Positions 1 through 8,544 of a DNA stretch of 60,965 nucleotides are shown here, one piece after another. Both the position numbers and the translations under genes were made by a program. The first letter of the stretch is position 1; each line of letters begins with the position of its first letter. Source of the DNA: Haloarculaceae archaeon H-GB1-1 (lineage in GTDB: Archaea; Halobacteriota; Halobacteria; Halobacteriales; Haloarculaceae); contig JARUKX010000020.1 in the NCBI GenBank assembly GCA_029688825.1, positions 1 to 60,965 on the forward strand, read 5' to 3'. Under the pieces are notes generated by a model, which worked only from the letters and a program-made list of their open reading frames with translations, ran no database searches and had not been told where the DNA came from.

Positions 1-1752
1 TTCCTGGGCCTGCTGCTGGTAGACCTGCTTGCCGATCTCCTGGAGTTCCTCCGTCAGGGTCTCGGTGACCTCCTCGTAGTCCTCTTTGGAGGCGTCCTCA
101 TCTCCGAGGACTTCCTCGACGTCCTCGATCGCGGCTTCGATGTCTTCGACGAGTTCCTCGTCGACGTTCTCCTCGTTCTCCTCGATGAGGGAGTTCGCGC
201 GGCGGACCGCACCTTCGGCCTCGTTGCGGGCTTCGATGCGCTCGCGGCGTTCCTTGTCCTCCTCGGCGTGCTTTTCGGCCTCCTCCTGCATCTCCTCGAT
301 CTGCTCGTCGGAGAGGCCAGCGCCGCCTTCGATGGTGATGTCCTCCTTGTTCCCGGAGCCCTTGTCCTCGGCTTCGACGTTGACGATGCCGTTCTCGTCG
401 ATGTTGAACGAGACTTCGATCTGGGGCGTTCCGGCGGGGGACGGCGGGATGCCGCTCAGCATGAACTCGCCGAGCAGTTCGTTCTCCTGTGCGATTTCGC
501 GCTCGCCCTGGAAGACGCGGATGTTGACGTTGGTCTGGTTGTCCGCGGCGGTGGTGAAGATCTTCGAGGCCTCCGTCGGGATGGTGGTGTTCTTCTCGAT
601 GAGGCGCTCGAACAGGCCGCCCTTGACCTCGACGCCGAGCGAGAGCGGCGTCACGTCGACGAGCACGATGTCGTCGACGTCACCGGAGAGAACGCCGCCC
701 TGGATGGCCGCGCCGAGCGCGACCGCTTCGTCGGGGTTGACGTTCTTCTTCGGCTCCTGGCCGGTCATCTCCTCGACCTTGTCCTGGATCATCGGCATAC
801 GGGTCGACCCGCCGACGAGGATGACCTCGTCGATGTCGCCCTTGTCGTAGTCGGCGTCCGAAAGCGCCTGCTCGGTCGGGCCGACGGTCCGCTCGACGAG
901 GTCCTCGGTGAGGGACTCGAATTTCGCGCGCGAGAGCTTCTGTTCGAGGTGGACCGGCCCGCTGTCGGTCGCGGTGATGAACGGGAGGTTCACCTCGGTC
1001 TCCTTGCGCGAGGAGAGCTCGATCTTCGCCTCTTCGGCGGCGTCCTTGAGCCGCTGGAGTGCCTGGCGGTCCTCGCGGAGGTCGATGCCGTGCTCGTTCT
1101 CGAACTCCTCCGCGAGCCAGTCCATAACTGCCTCGTCCCAGTCGTCGCCACCGAGGTCGTTGTCGCCGTTGGTGGCGACGACCTCGTAGACGCCGCCGCC
1201 GAGGTCGAGGATGGAGACGTCGAACGTCCCGCCGCCGAGGTCGTAGACGAGGACCGTCTGCTCGGACTCGTCGTCAAGCCCGTAGGCCATCGACGCCGCG
1301 GTCGGCTCGTTGACGATGCGCTCGACCTCGAAGCCAGCGATCTCGCCGGCGTCCTTCGTCGCCTGACGCTGGCGGTCGTTGAAGTACGCCGGCACGGTGA
1401 TGACCGCCTTCTCGACGTCGTCGCCGAGGTACTCCTCGGCGTCGCGCTTGATCTTCTGGAGGATCATCGCCGAGACCTGCTCGGGCGTGTACTCCTCACC
1501 CTCCAGTTCGACCGTGTAGTCGTCCTCGCCCATGTGGCGCTTGATGGACTGGATGGTCTCGTCCGGGTTCTGGACGGCCTGGTTCTTCGCGGGTTTCCCG
1601 ACGAGGCGCTCCCCGTCGGAGAACGCGACCACTGACGCTGTGGTGCGGTCACCCTCGCTGTTGACGATGATTTCGGGGTCACCGCCTTCCATGACCGCGA
1701 ACGCACTGTTCGTGGTCCCGAGGTCGATACCGAGTATCTTGTTGCTCGCCAT
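1..1752 (-). CDS. dnaK: Hsp70 chaperone DnaK (3' end outside window)
   Basis: ATP-dependent Hsp70 chaperone that binds exposed hydrophobic segments of client proteins and works with GrpE and DnaJ in the cytoplasm. The N-terminus reads [18 protein letters not shown], the phosphate-1 motif of the actin-like ATPase fold. Further along are the second phosphate motif ([13 protein letters not shown]), the adenosine motif ([10 protein letters not shown]) and the linker [16 protein letters not shown]. An acidic, Gln/Glu-rich lid follows and runs off the left edge, so 584 codons are visible and only the extreme C-terminus is missing. GrpE lies 152 bases upstream on the same strand. A TTTTAA box at 1781-1786 sits about 30 bases before the ATG, so dnaK probably has its own nearly leaderless promoter besides read-through from grpE. 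Identity is certain. Confidence 0.98.
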   Translation of the reverse strand, partial: MASNKILGIDLGTTNSAFAVMEGGDPEIIVNSEGDRTTASVVAFSDGERLVGKPAKNQAVQNPDETIQSIKRHMGEDDYTVELEGEEYTPEQVSAMILQKIKRDAEEYLGDDVEKAVITVPAYFNDRQRQATKDAGEIAGFEVERIVNEPTAASMAYGLDDESEQTVLVYDLGGGTFDVSILDLGGGVYEVVATNGDNDLGGDDWDEAVMDWLAEEFENEHGIDLREDRQALQRLKDAAEEAKIELSSRKETEVNLPFITATDSGPVHLEQKLSRAKFESLTEDLVERTVGPTEQALSDADYDKGDIDEVILVGGSTRMPMIQDKVEEMTGQEPKKNVNPDEAVALGAAIQGGVLSGDVDDIVLVDVTPLSLGVEVKGGLFERLIEKNTTIPTEASKIFTTAADNQTNVNIRVFQGEREIAQENELLGEFMLSGIPPSPAGTPQIEVSFNIDENGIVNVEAEDKGSGNKEDITIEGGAGLSDEQIEEMQEEAEKHAEEDKERRERIEARNEAEGAVRRANSLIEENEENVDEELVEDIEAAIEDVEEVLGDEDASKEDYEEVTETLTEELQEIGKQVYQQQAQE

Positions 1753-1904
1753 GTTGGCAGCCACTACCCGGTTGAGTCGGTTAAAAGTTGCTAGATTGGC
1801 TAAGCGCGAATCGACGTTGTCGGGCTCTCCTCCTGCGTTTCCGAGCCCAACACGGGGACTTCCCCGAGGGTTTTATATTGAACCGGTGGACAACTCTCCC
1901 GTTC
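1753..1904 (-). promoter_or_regulatory. grpE-dnaK intergenic region: promoters and two hairpins
   Basis: Read on the minus strand, the spacer contains a TATA-like AATATAAAA at about 1871-1879. It is followed by a CGGGG/CCCCG hairpin (1853-1866) and a GGGCTC/GAGCCC inverted repeat (1822-1827 with 1843-1848). The second TATA-like box (TTTTAA, 1781-1786) lies just before dnaK. The hairpins could form an attenuating 5' leader or a processing site between grpE and dnaK. Which promoter responds to heat cannot be read from sequence. Confidence 0.4.
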
Positions 1905-2558
1905 CTACTCGTCGTCGCTCACGGTCACCTGCGCTTCTCGCAGGACCTTGCCGCCCATCTCGTAGCCGGGGCGGTGGACGTCGGCGACGGTTCCGTCGGG
2001 CTGGTCGCTTGCGACGCGCATCAGGACTTCGTGGCGCTGCGGGTCGACCTCGTCGCCGGGTTCGGGTTCGACGACCTCGACCCCTTCGTCGTCGAAGACG
2101 CGGTCGAGTTCTCGGAAGGTCGCCTCGACGCCGTCGCGGATGTCCGCGTCTTCGTCCTGCGCGAGCGCGCGCTGGAGGTTGTCTCGAACGTCGAACAGCC
2201 GCGTAACGAGGTCCTCGGTGGCGCGGGCCTTCTCCTCCTCCCGGCGTTTGTCCATCCGCTTCTTGTAGTTCTGGAACTCCGCCTGCTTGCGTGTGAGTCG
2301 CGACTCGAAGTCGTCGCGCTCCTCCTCGGTCTGTTCGAGTTCGGTCTCGAGTGCGTCGACTCGCACGCGAAGTTTCGCCAGCTCGTCGGCAATCTCAGAG
2401 GGGGCTGTCTCCTCGACGTACTCGACGAGGTCGTCCTCGAAGTCGTGTTCGAGGTCGGCCATCTCCTCTTCGATGGGGACTTCCTCGGCGTCGGTCTCCC
2501 CGGGCGACTCCTCGGACGGTGCCTCCTCCGCCGTCGGCTCTGCGTCCTGTTCGGTCAT
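1905..2558 (-). CDS. grpE: Nucleotide exchange factor GrpE
   Basis: Co-chaperone that releases ADP from DnaK. The protein is 217 residues. A very acidic, probably disordered N-terminus (about residues 1-60, rich in Glu and Asp) precedes a long coiled coil (about 65-125). The C-terminal beta domain is recognisable by VEVVEPEPGDEVDPQRHEVL and VADVHRPGYEMGGKVLR, the conserved GrpE signature ending in RxAxVxVS. The ATG at 2558 is 28-30 bases downstream of a CTTTTAG element, which fits a leaderless transcript. dnaK follows on the same strand. Its long acidic N-terminus is usual for haloarchaeal GrpE. Confidence 0.97.
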   Translation of the reverse strand: MTEQDAEPTAEEAPSEESPGETDAEEVPIEEEMADLEHDFEDDLVEYVEETAPSEIADELAKLRVRVDALETELEQTEEERDDFESRLTRKQAEFQNYKKRMDKRREEEKARATEDLVTRLFDVRDNLQRALAQDEDADIRDGVEATFRELDRVFDDEGVEVVEPEPGDEVDPQRHEVLMRVASDQPDGTVADVHRPGYEMGGKVLREAQVTVSDDE

Positions 2559-2685
2559 GCTCGTACCATACCGCTTCGCGGCTAAAAGCGTTCAGAAACC
2601 CTGCCAGAGTCGTCGGAACTGCTCGAATATCTGATGGTTTGATTCAGCGCACAGCGCGCAATCCGTCTACCGCTCTCGGTCTCCG

Positions 2686-2736
2686 CTACAGGAGGCCAAG
2701 CAGTAGTTGGAGCAGGTTCATTAGCAGTCCAAGCAC
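2686..2736 (-). CDS. Candidate 16-residue leucine-rich micro-ORF upstream of grpE
   Basis: A GTG-initiated ORF encoding MLGLLMNLLQLLLGLL (11 of 16 residues are Leu or Met), ending in TAG. It is preceded by AGGAGGTGA (minus strand, about 2744-2752), nearly perfectly complementary to the archaeal 16S rRNA 3' end, with a 7-base spacer. A TATA-like element (2772-2785) with a BRE-like CGAA next to it places a transcription start near 2753, so the ribosome binding site would lie at the very 5' end of the RNA. This is unusual here, where most genes look leaderless. It may be a small membrane-active peptide or a translated leader of grpE. Expression and function are unknown. Confidence 0.45.
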   Translation of the reverse strand: MLGLLMNLLQLLLGLL

Positions 2737-2771
2737 GTTTCAGTCACCTCCTCTGGAAACGTATCTGGTAG

Positions 2772-2790
2772 AATAATATAATTATTTCGC
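2772..2790 (-). promoter_or_regulatory. TATA/BRE promoter for the micro-ORF (and possibly grpE)
   Basis: On the minus strand the sequence GCGAAATAATTATATTATT gives a BRE-like GCGAAA followed by an AT-only TATA region. It is the strongest promoter-like element between grpE and the divergent helicase. The expected start, about 26 bases downstream, falls at the ribosome binding site of the micro-ORF. Confidence 0.5.
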
Positions 2791-2881
2791 AAATTATTTG
2801 AAAATTAACTCTAGATTGTACTCGAACGAACGGTGCGCAAAGTCCGGCCATTTATGCCCGCTGGCGGCCCACCTCGGAGCA

Positions 2882-4219
2882 GTGGCTGGCGTCGCACTCT
2901 CCTACCGGGACGGAACGATACGCGTCGAGGGCGAGGTCGAGGGCCTCCAGTACGTGGAGGTCGACCCGCGAACGAAGACAGGCCGCGCACCTGCCTACAG
3001 GTACGACGAAGTCCGCCGGGAACTCGATTTCCGCGGCGTCGAGGTCACCGACAGCGTCCTCGACCTCCCGACGCTCGACCTGGCCTCGACGTACGAACTG
3101 CGACCCTACCAGCGGGACGCGCTCGACGCCTGGCGAACGAATCGAAATCGCGGCGTGCTCGAACTCCCCACGGGAAGCGGGAAGACGGTCATCGGTATCG
3201 CGGCGATGGAGGCGCTGGGGACTCCGACGCTCGTCGTCGCCCCGACCGTCGACCTCGTGACCCAGTGGCGCCGCGAACTGGAGACGGAGTTCGACCGGCC
3301 CATCGGCCAACTTGGCGGCGGCACGCAGGACCTCCGGGACGTGACCGTCTCGACGTACGACTCGGCGTACCTCCGCGCCGACGAGCTGGGCGACCGCTTC
3401 GGGCTCGTCGTGTTCGACGAGGTCCACCACCTCGGCGGTGAGGGATACCGAGACATCGCTCGTCTGCTCGCCGCACCGGCCAGACTGGGCCTGACCGCGA
3501 CGTTCGAGCGGCCCGACGGTGCTCACGAGGTCGTCGCAGACCTCGTCGGGCCGCTCGTCGAGCAGGTGGCAGTCGACGACCTCGCGGGCGAGCACCTCGC
3601 CGAATACGATATCAAGCGCATCGAGGTCTCGCTGACGCCCGAGGAACGCGAGACCTACGACGACCACCAGGAGACGTTCACGGACTACCTCGTCCAGTCC
3701 GGCATCCAGATGCGGAGCGGCAGCGACTACCAGGAACTCGTCAAACGCTCCGGAAACGATCCGCGGGCCCGTGAAGCGTTGCTCGCGAAGCAGCGCGCTC
3801 GCGAGGTCATGATGAACGCCGAGCGAAAGGTCGACCGCCTCGCCGAGGTCCTCGACAGACACCGCGAGGACCGCGTCATCGTCTTCACGGCGTACACCGA
3901 CCTCGTCTACCGACTCTCGGAACGATTCCTGATGCCGGCGATAACCCACGAGACAGGCGCTGCAGAGCGACGTGAGATCCTGGATCGATTCCGTCGTGGG
4001 GCGTACTCCCGAATCGTCACCGCCAACGTCCTCGACGAGGGCGTGGACGTGCCGGACGCGAACGTCGCCGTCGTCCTCTCGGGCAGCGGCAGCGAGCGGG
4101 AGTTCACACAGCGACTCGGCCGTATCCTCAGACCGAAGACCGATGGAGGGCGCGCGCTCCTGTACGAACTCGTGACGGAGGAGACTGCTGAGGAACGCGT
4201 CTCACGGCGCCGACGGTAG
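2882..4219 (+). CDS. XPB/Rad25-type superfamily 2 DNA helicase
   Basis: DNA-dependent ATPase/helicase related to eukaryotic XPB (nucleotide excision repair). In other archaea it works with the nuclease Bax1. A short N-terminal damage-recognition-like region (1-70) precedes RecA-like domain 1 with the Q-like YELRPYQ, Walker A ELPTGSGKT (K101) and the DEVHH box (D179-H182). Domain 2 ends in motif VI, FTQRLGRILRP. I start at GTG 2882, where the conserved VALSYRDGTIRVEG begins and where a CATTTATG box lies about 28 bases upstream. An in-frame ATG at 2798 would add 28 unconserved residues. The Bax1 gene (6709-8211) is downstream but separated by two minus-strand regulators. Excision repair is the likely role but is inferred. 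Confidence 0.9.
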   Translation: MAGVALSYRDGTIRVEGEVEGLQYVEVDPRTKTGRAPAYRYDEVRRELDFRGVEVTDSVLDLPTLDLASTYELRPYQRDALDAWRTNRNRGVLELPTGSGKTVIGIAAMEALGTPTLVVAPTVDLVTQWRRELETEFDRPIGQLGGGTQDLRDVTVSTYDSAYLRADELGDRFGLVVFDEVHHLGGEGYRDIARLLAAPARLGLTATFERPDGAHEVVADLVGPLVEQVAVDDLAGEHLAEYDIKRIEVSLTPEERETYDDHQETFTDYLVQSGIQMRSGSDYQELVKRSGNDPRAREALLAKQRAREVMMNAERKVDRLAEVLDRHREDRVIVFTAYTDLVYRLSERFLMPAITHETGAAERREILDRFRRGAYSRIVTANVLDEGVDVPDANVAVVLSGSGSEREFTQRLGRILRPKTDGGRALLYELVTEETAEERVSRRRR

Positions 4220-4226
4220 CGACCGG

Positions 4227-4886
4227 TCAGGGACTCGCGAAGGCGATCTCGTCGGTGCTGATCACGTCACAGACGGACGATGCCCAGGACGCGTCCTCGT
4301 CGTCCGTCGCCAAGTCGACCGTCCGTTCGTCGCGGTCGTAGCTGACCAGGTCGGCGGCCTCGAGCTTCGGCAGGTGAACGTGGTGGAGACGGACCAACAG
4401 GCGTTCTGGGTCGCTATCTGCGCCGCTTCGCGCGTCCGAATCGACCGCCGTCGCCAGCGCAGTCTGGGAGATTGGCGTACGTTCGGCCACGAGCGTTTCG
4501 AGTACAGATTGTCGAACTGGATCGGCCAGGGCGTCGAAGAGCGCCTCCCAGGAGTACCCGTCCGGTCGTGTCTCGACGAGTTGGCGGAGTTGGTTCGCCG
4601 CCCGACGACCCGCGTCGGTCAGGCGGACAGAGTCCCCGTCCCAGGACACCAGTTCCGCGGCCGCTACCTGCGGCAGATGGACGTGCCGAAGGGTTGACTC
4701 GATGCTGGCCGAGCCAGTCGTCTCCTGGCCGGTGCTCGCCATCCGTGAATCGATGGCCCGTGCTACCTCTCCGACGGTCGTCGGCTCCGCGCGCTCGTCG
4801 AGTCTCTCCAGAAGCGCTCGCCGGTACGGATTCTTGCAGAGGGCAAACAACTCGGTCGATGAGAACGTCTGTGAACCGTCTGGCAT
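4227..4886 (-). CDS. Tandem DUF7344 winged-helix protein
   Basis: A 219-residue cytoplasmic protein with two copies of the haloarchaeal DUF7344 winged-helix domain, at about residues 8-95 and 115-195. Each ends in the tell-tale wing: HVHLPQVAAAELVSWD in the first and HHVHLPKLEAADLVSYD in the second. Such proteins are presumed DNA-binding regulators, often of signalling or membrane genes, but targets are mostly unknown. It ends 8 bases from the convergent helicase gene, and the Bat-type regulator lies downstream on the same strand, so this pair probably acts as a regulatory module inserted between the XPB and Bax1 genes. The ATG at 4886 starts a normal-length product. Confidence 0.82.
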   Translation of the reverse strand: MPDGSQTFSSTELFALCKNPYRRALLERLDERAEPTTVGEVARAIDSRMASTGQETTGSASIESTLRHVHLPQVAAAELVSWDGDSVRLTDAGRRAANQLRQLVETRPDGYSWEALFDALADPVRQSVLETLVAERTPISQTALATAVDSDARSGADSDPERLLVRLHHVHLPKLEAADLVSYDRDERTVDLATDDEDASWASSVCDVISTDEIAFASP

Positions 4887-4992
4887 GTCCTGTCTCCCTG
4901 ATTCAGTGTCGGCACTTTCGGGGGAAACTGTTGTACCTGATTGATACGGTGACAGAGAAATTCTTATATTTAAATTCTTTGTATTATATTAT

Positions 4993-6576
4993 TCATTCAA
5001 GTATGGATTGGAGGACTTTCCGCTGCGCCGTGCGAAGGTGCTGGTGAAATGTCTGTGGGGAGATACCCAGGCGGGTGGCGAGTTCCTCGCCCGTGCTCCC
5101 GCGGCTGGGCCAATCGAAGTACCCCGCGTTGAACGCCGCGAACAACGCCTGTTTCTGCCGCTCGGTCAAGTTGGGCGGCAAATCGTGGCCGGTTGGCGAC
5201 GTGGCCGACGACGATTCCACTTGCCGCTTCGCCACGAGTTCCGCGTCCGGAAAGTGAGTCCTGAACCCGGAGACGGCGGTTCGGACGTCGCCATCGATGG
5301 CGACCGCGAGGACCAGTTCGGCCATCCCGTGGGCTACTGATGCCTCCGTAATCCGTGCTCCCGACTCGTAGACGAGCGTTCCCACCGTCTTCGTCTTCAC
5401 TTTCGTCTCCAGATAGCGGTCGCCCCCATGGGTGGTGATTGGCCGACTGTCGGTAATCGTCGGGTCGGCGTCGGCGTACGACTCGAACGCGTCGTACGTG
5501 GCTCCGTCGAGGGCGACGTAACACAGTGCGCTCCCCTCGTCGAGGGGGACGTACGTATCGAGGTCGAACCGACAGTCCAGGTCCGCCGAGGCGGCCACGA
5601 ACGGAAACTCTTCGTCGGCCGTTCGAAGGATTATCTCGCGAACGCTGTCACCGTGGACGAGTCGGCGGAGCGTCAGCCCGTGAATCCCGTCGCCGACCGT
5701 TCGACCGACGTCTGAGAGGAGCGACTGCAGTCGATCGTCGAAGCCCTCGGACTCGGTCGCGTACACGAGGAGGACGCCATACGTGGGCCCGTCGGAACAC
5801 AGCGGCACGGCGGCGAGAGAGCCGACGCGTCGCTCGCCCGCAGACTCCAGCCCCCCGTCACCCGAGTCCGGGTCAGGAGACGGCCGAAGAACCACCGTCT
5901 CCCCGCTCCTGAACGCCTTCGACGCGAGTAACGACGCGCTACGTTCTGTCGGCATCGGCGACGACTCACGTTCGTCGGGTGCGCGGGCGCGGATCGAGAC
6001 GCGCTCGATCTCCGGTCCAACGTCGACGATGACGGCCCGCTCGAACGCGTCCTCTCCGACGATCGCTTCGACGACCCTCGATTCGATCTCGGTGCGCGTC
6101 CGCGCCTGCGACACCGTCTCGTTCACTCGCCGGAGGAGGGCGAGGGCTCGTTCCAGTCGCCGAACCTCCGCCCTGCGACCGGTGTCACGGCGTTCCCGCT
6201 CTGTCTGCCGGGTGCGATCCCGTCCGAGCAGCGTCAGCCGTTCACCGTCGACCGGCGTGATCGTCCACTCGTAGGGGACCGTTTCACCGCCGCTTCGAAC
6301 CAGCGGCGCGGTCCGTCGCTGTCGCTCTCCGGTTTCGAGCGCGCGCCTGAGCGCGGCCGAGAACGACCCGTCCGCTTCGTCAGTGACGAGCTGCGTCACG
6401 TGCAGTCCGTCGAGGTCGGCGGTGTCGTATCCGGTCTCGCTCGGTAACCGCTCGGTCCAGTCGCGGAGCCGCCCGCGCGCGTCGAGCCGACACGCGATGC
6501 GGTCGAGGGCGTCGAGCACGTCTGCTCCGAATCGACTGTCGGAGGTCTCCCCACCCGCCTGTCCGTTCTCACTCAC
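4993..6576 (-). CDS. Bat-like regulator: PAS, GAF, bacterio-opsin activator domain and HTH-10
   Basis: A 527-residue regulator of the Bat (bacterio-opsin activator) type. A PAS-like domain (about 20-125, containing DWTERLPSETGYDTADLDGL) is followed by a short coiled coil and a GAF-like sensor (about 140-300, with AVPLCSDGPTYGVLLVY). The bacterio-opsin activator domain spans about 310-450. The C-terminal HTH-10 (about 465-525) has LTERQKQALFAAFNAGYFDW and the recognition helix LGISPQTFHQHLRTAQRK. No histidine kinase domain is present, so it should act directly as a transcription factor. The reading frame stays open far upstream opposite the Bax1 gene, but homology begins at GTG 6574-6576. The target and signal are unknown. 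Confidence 0.85.
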   Translation of the reverse strand: MSENGQAGGETSDSRFGADVLDALDRIACRLDARGRLRDWTERLPSETGYDTADLDGLHVTQLVTDEADGSFSAALRRALETGERQRRTAPLVRSGGETVPYEWTITPVDGERLTLLGRDRTRQTERERRDTGRRAEVRRLERALALLRRVNETVSQARTRTEIESRVVEAIVGEDAFERAVIVDVGPEIERVSIRARAPDERESSPMPTERSASLLASKAFRSGETVVLRPSPDPDSGDGGLESAGERRVGSLAAVPLCSDGPTYGVLLVYATESEGFDDRLQSLLSDVGRTVGDGIHGLTLRRLVHGDSVREIILRTADEEFPFVAASADLDCRFDLDTYVPLDEGSALCYVALDGATYDAFESYADADPTITDSRPITTHGGDRYLETKVKTKTVGTLVYESGARITEASVAHGMAELVLAVAIDGDVRTAVSGFRTHFPDAELVAKRQVESSSATSPTGHDLPPNLTERQKQALFAAFNAGYFDWPSRGSTGEELATRLGISPQTFHQHLRTAQRKVLQSILE

Positions 6577-6708
6577 CGCGTTCGGCTCCGCTCGCTCGCA
6601 CCGTAAATCTGACCGTCGATGGTGCCACCCGCTCGCCCGCGAGTGACCGCGGTCACGCGTCGGGACTGCATCCCGCGATTTTTGTAGCCGCCGCCCCGAC
6701 GTGCCGCC

Positions 6709-8211
6709 GTGCTCACGAAGGACCTCCTCCGCGTCTCGCGTGCCGGAGGGGGCTATCACCCGCAGTTCGCCACCGCTGCCGACGAGGACATTGCAGCCCG
6801 CGTCCTCGGCGTCTATCAGGGCCACGTCGGTCGCTCTCGGGAGGAGCTGCGGGACGCACTGACCGACCTCGAACGGGACGCTTCGGACTTCAAGCTCGTC
6901 CGCGGCTTCGCCAAGCTCCTCGACCGCGAGGCGACGTTCGAGACGCGGGCCGCCGTCCCGCCCGAACGCGCCCGCACCGTCGCCTTCGAGGAAGCTGAGT
7001 CGGTCGGCGTCGTCTCCGAGGCGGACAGACAGACAGCACTTCGCCGGGCCGCAGCGCGGCTCGACGCCTCCGGCGACGACGTCGCGACCTCGCTCTACGC
7101 CGATCTGGAGGAGCGGCAGGTTCTCGCCGAGGTCGACCCTCGATGGGGGCCTGCCGAGCTTCGCCTGCAGTACAATCTCTCGCTCGCTCAGACCGCCCTG
7201 TTCGACGCCACGGAGGTCCGCATCCGAAGCTCGGATCCGAAGGCGGTCGTCACCGCCGTCAAGCGCCTCCGTCTCATGTACGAGATCCGTCGTACCGACG
7301 ACGGTCGAGAGGTCGTCGTCACCGGCCCCGACGCGCTGTTCAGCGCCACCCGGCGCTACGGGACCCGCTTCGCTCGCCTCCTCCGCAGCGTCGCCAAGAC
7401 CGCCGAGTGGCGACTCGCCGCGACCGTCGACGACCGCGGCACCGACCGCGAGATGGTGCTTACGCAAGACGACGTCTCCGTCCCCGGCGTCGAGCCCGTC
7501 ACCGACGTGCAGTACGACAGCGGCGTCGAAGCGGACTTCGGTACCCGCTTCTCCTCGCTCGACCTCGACTGGGACCTCGTCCGCGAGCCAGAACCCCTCG
7601 CCGCCGGCGAACACGTCGTCATCCCGGACTTCGCGTTCGACTACCGCCACGCCGACTTCCGCGTCTTCTTCGAGATCATGGGCTTCTGGACACCCGAGTA
7701 CGTCGCGAAGAAACTCGACCGACTCGCCGACCTGGAGGCCGTCGAGATGCTGGTCGCCGTGGACGACACCCTCGGCGTCGGCGAAGAGATCGAAGCCCGC
7801 GACCACCGGGCCATCCCCTACCGCGGGACCGTCCGCCTGAAGGACGTTCGCGACGCGCTCCGTGAGTACGAGGACGAGTTGGTCGAGCAAGCCGCCGCCG
7901 AAATTCCCGACTCGCTCTCGCCCGACGCGGACGTGGTGACACTGGCCGCGCTCGCCGACGAGCACGGCGTCAGCGAAGCCGTCGTCGAGGCGAAGTCCTT
8001 CCCGGACCACGAGCGCGTCGGCCGGACGCTCGTGCGGCCGGCCGTGCTAGCGGGGCTGGGAGACGATATCGAGGACGGAATATCGCTGTCCGACGTGGAG
8101 TCCCTGCTCGACGACTACGGCCTCGACGACGCGAGCGCGGTGCTGTCGACGCTGGGCTATCGTGTCGAGTGGGAGGGGCTGAGTGGTGGGACGGTGCGGA
8201 AGAAGGAGTGA
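6709..8211 (+). CDS. Bax1-like DUF790 nuclease, XPB partner
   Basis: A 500-residue DUF790 protein. In Sulfolobus and related archaea Bax1 binds XPB and is a structure-specific nuclease, so the pair resembles XPB-XPG in excision repair. The N-terminus MLTKDLLRVSRAGGGYHPQF and the C-terminal nuclease-like region (VIPDFAFDYRHADFRVFFEIMGFWTPEYVAKKL) are the conserved blocks. In the latter, PDF, FEIMG and the following Lys residues form the PD-(D/E)XK-like core. Start GTG 6709 follows an ATTTTTGTA box at about -26. In most archaea it directly follows the XPB gene, but here two opposite-strand regulators intervene. Confidence 0.88.
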   Translation: MLTKDLLRVSRAGGGYHPQFATAADEDIAARVLGVYQGHVGRSREELRDALTDLERDASDFKLVRGFAKLLDREATFETRAAVPPERARTVAFEEAESVGVVSEADRQTALRRAAARLDASGDDVATSLYADLEERQVLAEVDPRWGPAELRLQYNLSLAQTALFDATEVRIRSSDPKAVVTAVKRLRLMYEIRRTDDGREVVVTGPDALFSATRRYGTRFARLLRSVAKTAEWRLAATVDDRGTDREMVLTQDDVSVPGVEPVTDVQYDSGVEADFGTRFSSLDLDWDLVREPEPLAAGEHVVIPDFAFDYRHADFRVFFEIMGFWTPEYVAKKLDRLADLEAVEMLVAVDDTLGVGEEIEARDHRAIPYRGTVRLKDVRDALREYEDELVEQAAAEIPDSLSPDADVVTLAALADEHGVSEAVVEAKSFPDHERVGRTLVRPAVLAGLGDDIEDGISLSDVESLLDDYGLDDASAVLSTLGYRVEWEGLSGGTVRKKE

Positions 8212-8292
8212 GGAAATTTGCTCGCGATTGCCAATCTACCATCCAGATACATTCTAACTAAACTATGGCCGTCCTTGTTTAGACCCCAGAAA

Positions 8293-8511
8293 TCATGCGC
8301 TTGAGAGATTGAGCGGCATTTCGACGTTTGTGGCGGCATATTTCAGTACGAGTTCTCGGAACGATTTATCTGCGGCGATTGGATACAAGATCCGAATGAA
8401 GGGCCGATGAAACGCCACCGAAAAGTAGTGAGCCAGGTCATTGATCGGCGGAAAAGCCATCGAGAACGTGCTCGGGCTGAGCGCCACGGGGAACTTCCGA
8501 TGCACTCTCAA
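8293..8511 (-). other. Short unexplained ORF, possible gene remnant
   Basis: In the 333-base gap between bax1 and the sulfatase-like gene, the minus strand has a 72-codon frame ending in VLKYAATNVEMPLNLSSA. It lacks a clear promoter and ribosome binding site, has mixed codon usage, and resembles no family I recognise. It may be the decayed C-terminus of a transferred gene. The AATTTATTA box at about 8513-8521 is best read as the promoter of the divergent sulfatase-like gene (ATG 8545). Confidence 0.2.
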
Positions 8512-8544
8512 AATTTATTAGCGGCCCCGAACATCACTCTATAG

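Noticed and set aside
268-1635. Long open frame antisense to dnaK
   Set aside because: It mirrors dnaK in a GC-rich genome; its product is a compositional shadow (Leu/Val/Asp-rich) with no domain, while the opposite strand encodes all Hsp70 motifs.
6577-8010. Upstream extension of the Bat-like regulator opposite the Bax1 gene
   Set aside because: The extension has no recognised domain and lies entirely antisense to a conserved gene; family homology starts at GTG 6576.
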